A model generated the notes under the pieces. That model saw only the letters and a program-made list of their open reading frames with translations, was not told where the DNA came from and searched no databases. DNA of 18,668 bases from Flavobacteriales bacterium (GTDB lineage: Bacteria > Bacteroidota > Bacteroidia > Flavobacteriales_F > PHOS-HE28), in NCBI GenBank assembly GCA_016717305.1, contig JADKFY010000030.1, positions 1 through 18,668 on the forward strand, given 5' to 3'. The stretch's first letter is position 1. The number at the start of each line of letters is the position of its first letter. Position numbers and translations under genes: made by a program. This document shows positions 7,566 through 14,300 of the stretch, piece by piece.

Positions 7566-7779
7566 CCCACGCAGGCTCTCCTTCCTAGGGACCCTCCGTT
7601 CTCGGTTGTGGAACGGCTTGGAAGAACTGCGATAAGAAGCGCCAACTGTAAACCCGGTTCAGGACGAACAATGAAAAGTAAACCTATCTTCGGACATCAA
7701 CCCAAAACTGTGAACCTGTTTGAGGTCGGGTCACGGCTTCGAGGGCCTCAGGGTCCCTAAGAAGGTGACCCTGCGGAGG
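7566..7779 (+). mobile_element. MITE-like element with terminal inverted repeats (repeat copy 2)
   Basis: The left end (7566-7595) and right end (7750-7779) are inverted repeats of ~30 bases with about six mismatches; the inner 19 bases (7577-7595 and 7750-7768) differ at two positions. The inside (7598-7748) matches repeat copy 1 at 6182 onward. The right end is itself a hairpin (CAGGGTC/GACCCTG around CCTAAGAAGGT), with an outer GCCTC/GAGGC extension. No transposase is encoded and no clear target duplication is visible. At ~214 bp it fits a non-autonomous element or an intergenic palindromic repeat. Confidence 0.6.
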
Positions 7780-7880
7780 CTGAAAAGTATCTCATTGATC
7801 GGCATGCGCTCCTTGTAGTCGGGATCGAAATGCAGCGCCTTGATCCTGCCATCCCTACCGAGCCGATGCTGTTCCGCACA
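7731..7880 (-). pseudogene. C-terminal remnant of an unidentified minus-strand gene
   Basis: Between a TGA at 7883-7881 and a TGA at 7733-7731 the minus strand reads CAEQHRLGRDGRIKALHFD, then PDYKERMPINEILFSLRR. This has the composition of real protein, unlike the surrounding frames. The last ~14 codons (VTFLGTLRPSKP) lie in the repeat end. No start codon or upstream portion is found, so this is the tail of a truncated gene, or of one broken by an indel. I cannot name the family. Confidence 0.35.
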
Positions 7881-7996
7881 TCACTTTCGTTACACGACAC
7901 TCTACTTCGCGGCCACGCTTGATGAATCGGTCTGATTACCAATGCGCAGGACAGATCCCCAATTCCTTCCCAGATCCACCCTGTAGCTTTGGCCGC

Positions 7997-8674
7997 GTGA
8001 AACTCTTGGTGATCGAGGACGAGCCTGAATTGGCGGACGTGTTGGTGCGCTCGCTCCAACGTGAACGCTATGTGGTAGAGCATGCCAAGGACCATGGCAC
8101 GGCACTGCTGAAGATCGCCGATCACGACTACGACTGCATCCTACTGGATATCATGTTACCCGGCGGCAGTGGGCTGGATGTGCTGCGCGAGTTGAAGGCA
8201 CTGGGCAAGTCGGGCAACGTCATCATCATCTCTGCCAAGGACTCGTTGGAAGACAAACTGGCCGGGCTGGATCTAGGGGCCGATGACTATTTGGTGAAAC
8301 CCTTCCATATTGCTGAGCTGAATGCGCGTGTGCGTTCCGTGCTGCGGCGCAAAGAACTCGGTGGAAGCAACACTATCGCCACTGCGAATTTGGCAATGGA
8401 CCTCGATTCGCGCAGTGCGGAAGTGGATGGGCAAGCGCTGCCATTGAACCGCAAAGAATTCGATATGCTCACGCATTTCATGCTGAACAAGGATCGGTTG
8501 GTATCGCGCGGTTCGCTGGCCGAGCACGTGTGGGGCGACCATGCCGATCAAGGCGACGATCTTGATTTCGTGTACTCGCAGATCAAGAACCTGCGCAAGC
8601 GCTTGAAGCAGAGTGGCGCTTCCGTGGAGATCCAAGCGGTGTACGGCATCGGCTATAAATTGGTGGACGCATGA
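7997..8674 (+). CDS. OmpR/PhoB-type response regulator
   Basis: The 225-residue DNA-binding response regulator has a receiver domain at residues 1-115, with the acidic pair ED (7-8), phospho-acceptor Asp51 in LLDIMLPGG, Ser79 and Lys101 (LVKPFH). A winged-helix effector domain follows at ~130-225 (LNRKEFDMLTHFM, RGSLAEHVWGD, VYGIGYKLVDA). I chose the GTG at 7997 (VKLLVIEDE) because the receiver fold starts there; the frame is open to an ATG at 7919, but those 26 residues are not family-like. The gene overlaps the histidine kinase by 4 bp (ATGA), so the two are translationally coupled. The downstream PepSY-like genes are likely targets. Confidence 0.95.
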   Translation: MKLLVIEDEPELADVLVRSLQRERYVVEHAKDHGTALLKIADHDYDCILLDIMLPGGSGLDVLRELKALGKSGNVIIISAKDSLEDKLAGLDLGADDYLVKPFHIAELNARVRSVLRRKELGGSNTIATANLAMDLDSRSAEVDGQALPLNRKEFDMLTHFMLNKDRLVSRGSLAEHVWGDHADQGDDLDFVYSQIKNLRKRLKQSGASVEIQAVYGIGYKLVDA

Positions 8675-9923
8675 AGCTGCTGAACCGCTCCCTCATGCAC
8701 CTCTCCGTGGTGTTGCTGCTTGTGCTGGCGGTGTGGGCACTGGCCTTCTTCTTCATCGTTCGCGACGCCGTGGTGGACAGTATCGATGAAGGTTTGGAGG
8801 ACCAAGAAGAGATCATCCGCTACAGGTTGGAACAGGACAGTACACTGTTGCACATTCGCGACCTTGGGTTGCATGGCTTCGCGCTCGCCCCGGCCACGGC
8901 CAACACCAAAGCCCACTACCGCGACACGATGCTCTACGTGCCAAGTGAAGCAGAAGTGGCACCGGTGCGACTGTTGACCAAGACCTTCAAGTACGGCGAT
9001 GGCTTTCAACAGCTGGAGGTATACACAAGTACCGTTGAAGAAGATGACCTGATCGAGGATCTGCTCATTGCCGTGGTGGTGCTCTATGTCGTGTTGCTGC
9101 TCACCATCATCATCGTGAACAACGTGGTGTTGCGCCGTATGTGGCGGCCCTTCCATAGCATCCTGGCGGAGGTGAAGGAGTTCCGGCTCGGCAGCGGCCG
9201 TGGCTTGGCGGAAGTACCCACCGGGATCAGCGAATTCAAGGAACTAAAAGCTGCTGCGGATGCCTTGGTGTGCCACGCTTCGGACACGTACAACAACCAA
9301 CGCGCCTTCACGGAGAACGCCGCGCACGAACTGCAAACACCCTTGGCCATCGCCATCACCAAATTGGAGTTGTTGGCCGAGCAGGAGGGGAGCGAAGCGG
9401 AACGCATGGCCACTACGGGAGAAGTGCTGGCACTGCTGGAGCGGCTTACACGCCTGAACAAGTCACTGCTGCTGCTCGCACGAATAGAGAACCGGCAGTT
9501 CCCTGACGAGCAGCGTATATCCTGTGCCGCACTGCTGCAGGATGTGATGGAGGAATTCGAGGATCTTGCCGCACACCGTCGAGTCGAATGGACCTAAAGG
9601 TCACTGGTGATCTGGAACTCACCATGGACACCGGACTCGCGCGCATCCTGCTCACCAACCTCGTCAAGAACGCCATTGTCCACAACGTTCCAGGTGGCAC
9701 CGTTACCGCACACGTGAATGCCGCTCAACTCACCATACGCAATACGGGTGCTGAGCTGCCATTGGACGACGCGCGCATCTTCAATCGTTTCCACAAGGAG
9801 ACCACAAGCACTGGCGGCACCGGTCTGGGACTGGCCATCGCAAAGGCCATTGCGGACATGCATGGTCTGCAATTGAGCTACGTTTTCGAGACTGTGCATA
9901 TCATGCGTTTGCGCTCCGCATAG
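8671..9923 (+). CDS. Sensor histidine kinase (one frameshift)
   Basis: This is the partner of the preceding regulator. TM1 is at ~10-30 and TM2 at ~130-153, flanking a ~95-residue periplasmic sensor. A linker region follows TM2, then the HisKA box ENAAHELQTPLAI with phospho-acceptor His219. The N box (LTNLVKNAIVHN) and G2 box (GGTGLGLAIAKAI) lie in a second frame. The first frame stops at 9597 after HRRVEWT, and the second picks up at about 9588 with DLKVTGDLELTMD. Adding one base restores a 417-residue protein. The G1 box is IRNTGAELPLDDARIFNRF, without the usual DxGxG, as in a subset of Bacteroidota sensor kinases. The sharp end-to-end match of the two frames suggests a sequencing deletion. 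Confidence 0.9.
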
Positions 9924-9980
9924 TTCACGGCAGAGCGGCGAGTTCCGCATTCCCAATTCTTTCCAGATACGCGTGTTCCC

Positions 9981-9994
9981 TTTGATGCATCAAA
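9981..9994. promoter_or_regulatory. 14-bp perfect palindrome upstream of the PepSY-like gene
   Basis: TTTGATGCATCAAA is perfectly self-complementary and ends 12 bp before the ATG at 10007, just after the two-component genes. It could be an operator at or near the promoter or leader of the PepSY-like gene. A role for the adjacent response regulator is inference; OmpR-type regulators more often bind direct repeats. Confidence 0.4.
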
Positions 9995-10006
9995 ACACAA
10001 AGCACC

Positions 10007-10480
10007 ATGAACAACAACAGAAAGATCACCCGCACAAGCAATCTCGTTCTCGCCGCTACCGCAATGCTCTTCGGCACTGCCCTTAGCGCACAGCGCTTGC
10101 AACCCGAACAAGTTCCCGCACCCGTGAAGAGCGCCTTTGACAAGGCTTTCTCCGGCGCAATGGATGTAGAATGGGACCTGAAGGGAACACAATACAAAGT
10201 GGAGTTCGAGACCGGACTGTTCTTCACCGACCATGAAGCGTGGTATGATGCCACCGGCCAAATGCTGCGCCACGAAGAGGAGATCGGCGCAAGTGATCTA
10301 CCCGCTGCGGTTACGGCCGGGATCAACAGCGAATTCGCAGGCTACAGCGTGGACGATACCGAGCGCATTACCGTGGGTGGAGTTCTCTCCTACGTGGTGG
10401 AGTTGGAACTGAAAGGCCAGCCCGACTGGAAAGTGGCGTATGATGCCAACGGCAAGCAACTGCAGAAGCAGCAGGAATGA
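10007..10480 (+). CDS. PepSY-like (DUF2874) periplasmic protein
   Basis: The 157-residue exported protein has a signal peptide ending near ALSAQ (residue ~29). Two related PepSY-like units follow: VPAPVKSAFDKAFSGAMDVEWDLKG...YKVEFETG...HEAWYDATGQML at ~37-88, and LPAAVTAGINSEFAGYSVDDTERI...YVVELELKG...WKVAYDANGKQL at ~98-153. Members are small envelope proteins resembling β-lactamase-inhibitor folds, commonly found beside two-component systems in Bacteroidota. Their biochemical role is unsettled; they may bind peptides or report envelope stress. It lies 84 bp after the kinase and one base before the next gene. The 5' region carries a palindrome. Confidence 0.85.
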   Translation: MNNNRKITRTSNLVLAATAMLFGTALSAQRLQPEQVPAPVKSAFDKAFSGAMDVEWDLKGTQYKVEFETGLFFTDHEAWYDATGQMLRHEEEIGASDLPAAVTAGINSEFAGYSVDDTERITVGGVLSYVVELELKGQPDWKVAYDANGKQLQKQQE

Positions 10481-10481
10481 T

Positions 10482-11327
10482 ATGCGGGGATCAGGGCCAT
10501 CGTATTGGGTGCTCTTCGGCTTTATCGTACTACTTGCTCCGAGCGGTGCGAACGGCCAGAGCAGCCCGCCCGGGTTGGGCCGAGGACATACCGCAACATG
10601 GTTCGCAGTAGGAGTAGAGCAGCAACTGGATACGCTGGAGAAAATGCATTGGGTGGGTTACGTAGGGCTAGGACGAAAGAGTGATCCGAATGACTACATA
10701 CCCTATCACAGTCAGGCGATCCTTGTGGTGAACCAGGAGTTCTATCACCAGTTCCGCAGGCATTGGCAGTATTCGCTCGCAGTGAGTTATCGCGAGCAGG
10801 ATGAATACGCAGCACGTGCTCCGTACGACCACGTGGACCCCAGCATGAAGCAGGAGTTCAGAGTCTACGGCCGCTATTCCTACCTCCTGAACCGGACCAA
10901 ATGGAAGTTCGCCGCTACGTTGCGGCAAGAAGCACGGAAGTTCTACATGCTGGACTTCCAACCATGGGAAGAGGATCTTCAGTTGCGCACACGGTTCCGA
11001 CTGCAAGCAACATGGCATCTGGATCAACACAAGAACACCAAACTGATCATCAGTTCAGAACAGCTGTTCGCGACCAGCAGAGAAGCGCACACCCAGAACT
11101 CGGCGCGACTACGCTACACGGAAAGCCGGTTCTGCCTCTTCCTTTCTTCACGTCCGGGCGACCTGCCGTTCGTATTCAGCGTGGGCTACATGAATAACTT
11201 GTTAGGGCGAACAACGCTGCAGACAGTGCACTATTTGGCGCTTAGTGCCGTATGGCAAAACCCGTTCGGTATGCGAAATTCCAACGGAAGAGAACAATCG
11301 CATCAACCAGCCACAAAACAATTCTAA
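10482..11327 (+). CDS. DUF2490 family outer-membrane protein
   Basis: This encodes about 281 residues from ATG 10482, one base after the preceding stop, in operon with the PepSY-like gene. The open frame extends 14 codons upstream, but that part lies over the previous gene. A signal peptide (WVLFGFIVLLAPSGANGQ) precedes a chain of amphipathic strands: TATWFAVGVEQQL, WHWVGYV-type strands, FRVYGRYSYLL, LQLRTRFRLQATWHL, LPFVFSVGYMNNLLG and YLALSAVWQNPF. This pattern of ~10-12 strands matches the DUF2490 β-barrel-like family, which has no established function. A PepSY-like/DUF2490 pair downstream of a sensor kinase suggests an envelope output. Confidence 0.75.
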   Translation: MRGSGPSYWVLFGFIVLLAPSGANGQSSPPGLGRGHTATWFAVGVEQQLDTLEKMHWVGYVGLGRKSDPNDYIPYHSQAILVVNQEFYHQFRRHWQYSLAVSYREQDEYAARAPYDHVDPSMKQEFRVYGRYSYLLNRTKWKFAATLRQEARKFYMLDFQPWEEDLQLRTRFRLQATWHLDQHKNTKLIISSEQLFATSREAHTQNSARLRYTESRFCLFLSSRPGDLPFVFSVGYMNNLLGRTTLQTVHYLALSAVWQNPFGMRNSNGREQSHQPATKQF

Positions 11328-11367
11328 CCGTACCCTTATGCCTATTTCATTGACCAATCGGATACCC

Positions 11368-12801
11368 ATGAAGCTGCAAGAACGAACAAGTACCATCACA
11401 AGCATCATGCTGTTATTGGTGCTGGCAAGTATACCTGAACGATCCTTCGCGCAGGACGATCGCTCGTATGCGCGCACCGTGTATGAGCGCTGTCCCGATG
11501 CAGACATCCTGAAGATCCAACACGCCGAATTCGATCTCGTTGAAGTGGATTATCTGTGCAATGGCAAAAAGATGGAGGTGGGCTTCCGCAACGGAAAGGT
11601 CGTGTACGAAGAGCAGGAAGCGGATCTGGATGCGGCCGTGTTCGCAAAGATCCAGCAGGCCTTAGGAAAGAAGTATCCGGGCTGGCTGTTGGACGAGATC
11701 TCTTTGATCGCCGCCAAGGACACCACCTTCCTTAAAGTGGAAGTGATGTTGGACGGTGTGGAGCACAATGTGTTCTTTACCACCACAGGGCGCAAGTTCA
11801 AACCCGATGCGTTGCTTGCCTCCAACAAATGGACCTTGTGCGAACTCGCGGCCACCGACCTGCCCAACAGCGGTTACGACTTGCTCGCGCCGGACAGCAC
11901 CTACCACCTTCCCGACGTGTTACGAGAAGTTTCGGGCATCGCACTCAGCGGCCCCAACACGGTGGTTTGCGTGCAAGATGAACTTGGTGTCGTCTTCGAA
12001 TATGATCTTGTCAACGACGCAATCACCAAGATCCATCGGTTCACGGATATCGGCGATTTCGAGGACATTGCGGTGCAAGGCGACGTGATCACGGTATTGC
12101 GAAGTGACGGCAAGCTGCACCAATTGGACCGCAAAACCGGGAAGCTATTGAGTGAACGCTTGGACCCTTTGTCCTCGCTGAACTACGAGGGGCTGTTCCA
12201 AGATGGCACCCACCTGTTCATCTTGGGCAAAGAAGCCCCGGTTATCGGTCCGGCACATGCACGCCCCATCCATCATATGCACAATAGCGGCACGCCGGAA
12301 TTGTGGCGCACGCTGGATGCCGAGGAAGTGTCGCGCGTGTTCGCAACCTCGTTTCCTGAACTGGCACATCACGGCGTGCGCTTCCATCCAAGCGCACTGG
12401 CCATCCATCCCATCACCGGCGAACTGTACGTGCTTTCCGCCGGCGATCGGCTCTTGGCCATTTACGGGGATACGCTGCGTGCTGTGGTACCGCTACCGGC
12501 CGAACGCTTCTACAAACCGGAAGTAGTTCACCTATCTGACACGGTAAGGTCCATATCCAGTATGCAGCAACAGAAGGGAAAACGATACTTCATCAGAAGG
12601 CATGATCGGATCTCTGGTCCGTTCACAAAGGAAGAACTGTGCGCAAGGCGTATCGAAGACGGAACACAAGTTTGGAACGAAGAGGCGTTCGATTGGCACG
12701 AGGCATACACCTTCGACGAACTATGTGTTGTTCTTGAGCAACCTCCTCCGCAGCCGGGCCGAAAGTTATGGAACTGGTTCCGCTGGCGAACCACCCGATG
12801 A
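11368..12801 (+). CDS. PepSY-like plus SdiA-regulated propeller protein with GYF_2-like tail
   Basis: I chose ATG 11368 because MKLQERTSTITSIMLLLVLASIPERSFAQ is a signal peptide; the frame is open from 11245. Residues ~40-150 resemble a PepSY-like domain (VEVDYLCNGKKMEVGFRNGKVVY, KYPGWLLDEI). Residues ~170-390 resemble the SdiA-regulated β-propeller (VLREVSGIALSG, FEDIAVQGDVITVLRSDGKLHQL, HPSALAIHPITGELYVLSAGDRLLAIY). The propeller stops short at RFYKPE where a final repeat is expected. The last ~75 residues instead match a GYF_2/DUF4339 domain (KRYFIRR, ISGPFTKEELCARRI, TQVWNEEAFDWHEA). An ATG at 12561 (MQQQKGKRYFIRR) could start that domain as a separate gene, with an indel hiding the boundary. 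It is probably in the same transcription unit as the two genes before it. Confidence 0.75.
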   Translation: MKLQERTSTITSIMLLLVLASIPERSFAQDDRSYARTVYERCPDADILKIQHAEFDLVEVDYLCNGKKMEVGFRNGKVVYEEQEADLDAAVFAKIQQALGKKYPGWLLDEISLIAAKDTTFLKVEVMLDGVEHNVFFTTTGRKFKPDALLASNKWTLCELAATDLPNSGYDLLAPDSTYHLPDVLREVSGIALSGPNTVVCVQDELGVVFEYDLVNDAITKIHRFTDIGDFEDIAVQGDVITVLRSDGKLHQLDRKTGKLLSERLDPLSSLNYEGLFQDGTHLFILGKEAPVIGPAHARPIHHMHNSGTPELWRTLDAEEVSRVFATSFPELAHHGVRFHPSALAIHPITGELYVLSAGDRLLAIYGDTLRAVVPLPAERFYKPEVVHLSDTVRSISSMQQQKGKRYFIRRHDRISGPFTKEELCARRIEDGTQVWNEEAFDWHEAYTFDELCVVLEQPPPQPGRKLWNWFRWRTTR

Positions 12802-12960
12802 GTTCGACCCCGGTTCCCGGTCCATGGGGTCTTGGACAGCAACACGGCAGTATGTTACGTCGGACCTCTACTCCCTGAAGCCCATGTCGCAAGACAGGGG
12901 GTTCAGCAATTCAATACGCCTCTTGGATCTCGCCTTGCCACACCACATACCTTCGCCGCC

Positions 12961-14132
12961 ATGCCACAAGCGCGCCTGTATATCAACGATACGCATGATC
13001 GGATCCAACGCGGACATCCATGGATCTTCGACAACCAGATCATTCGGGAGGAAGGTGAATATGCACCCGGCGATGTGGTGCAGGTGTTCGATGCGCGCAA
13101 GCGTCCGTTGGGGCAGGGCTATATCAATCCGGCCTCGTTGATCAGGGTGCGGTTGTTGACCACTTCGGTTGAGGAGAAGGTGAATGCGCAGTTCATGGTG
13201 GCGCGGATCGAACGGGCTTGGGCGTTTCGGCAGCGGTTGGGTTATGCGAGTTCGTGTCGCGTGGTCTTCAGCGAATCGGATATGTTACCGGGCTTGGTGG
13301 TGGACAAGTTCAACGATGTGCTCTCGGTGCAGTTCCTCACCTTGGGCATTGAGCGTTGGAAGGATGTGGTGTTGGACGCGTTGGAACAGGTGATCAAACC
13401 GAAAGGGATCTACATCCGCAACGATGTGCCGATCCGCGAGAAGGAAGGGTTGGAGGTTTACAAAGCATTCCATGGAAAGGCTTTCCCTACGGACCTGGTG
13501 ATCGAAGAGAACGGATTGAAAGTCCATGTGGATATTGCGAACGGCCAGAAGACGGACATTTCCTCGATCAAGTGTTGAACCATGCAGAGATGGGCCGGAT
13601 CAGCAAGGGCCAACGGGTGCTCGATTGTTTCACGCACACCGGTGGCTTTGCGTTGAGTTCGGCGAACAATGGCGCGAAGGAGGTGGTAGGGTTGGACATC
13701 AGTGCAGATGCGGTGAAGCAGGCCACGCGCAACGCGAAATTGAACGCGTTGCAGAATTGCACGTTCCGCACAGCGAACGTTTTCGACTACCTGACCGAAG
13801 CGGATCGCAAAGGCGAGAAGTGGGACGTTATCGTATTGGACCCGCCCGCATTCGCAAAGAACCGGGGAGCGCTGGAGAATGCGACACGTGGCTACAAGGA
13901 GATCAACCTTCGCGCTTTGAAGTGTCTGCCGAGCGGTGGTTTTCTGGTCACCTGTTCGTGCTCACAGCACATGTCCCCGGATCGCTTTCGCAAGATGCTT
14001 GCGGAGGCTGCCCAAGACGCTGGCAAACGGGTTCGCGAAGTGTACAACGGCACACAAGCACCGGACCATCCGATCCTGTGGGGTGTTCCGGAAACGCACT
14101 ATTTGAAGTGCATCATACTGGAGGTGTGGTGA
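12961..14132 (+). CDS. rlmI: Class I SAM-dependent rRNA methyltransferase, RlmI type (one frameshift)
   Basis: This methylates a cytosine C5 of 23S rRNA (RlmI family, m5C1962 in E. coli). The start ATG 12961 (MPQARLYINDTHDRIQRGHPWIF) opens the PUA domain; the upstream extension in this frame to 12832 is not family-like. The central RlmI-type domain includes VVDKFNDVLSVQF and VDIANGQKT. The frame then breaks near 13556. Restoring one G gives KTGHFLDQ, and the Rossmann core follows: VLDCFTHTGGFAL (motif I), VVGLDIS, VIVLDPPAFAKNR (motif IV) and LVTCSCSQHMSP, with the family's second Cys. Corrected length is 390 residues, as expected. The two intact frames are 12961-13578 and the 3' part to 14132. 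Confidence 0.92.
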
Positions 14133-14300
14133 TCGCGGGCTCGTTCTTTCGGTCCATGAGGATCCGTTCCTTGGTAAGTTCCACGGAACTGGAACTCCTA
14201 TCAGAATGGTTTTCTGGTCCTGAAGTCCTCTGGAACGGGATATTCGTGGACTGAAGGACGGTTTTGGTATCTGGGTTATCTTCACGTTCCGAACAGAACA

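Larger units (their letters stand above)
7402..7996. other. Gene-free stretch between the T9SS gene and the response regulator
   Basis: No complete gene is supported here. 7402-7565 shows nothing recognisable. 7566-7779 holds repeat copy 2. 7731-7880 on the minus strand carries a short coding-like remnant. 7881-7996 should hold the promoter of the two-component system, but no clear -7/-33 pair was found. Confidence 0.5.

Noticed and set aside
6182..7779. Integron-like gene cassette with attC sites
   Set aside because: The repeats lack the attC core sites (RYYYAAC/GTTRRRY) in the right layout, and no integrase is seen.
13526..14254. Plus-strand 242 aa frame over the methyltransferase 3' half
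   Set aside because: The overlapping frame carries all the methyltransferase motifs; this one is Arg/Gly/Ser-rich shadow.
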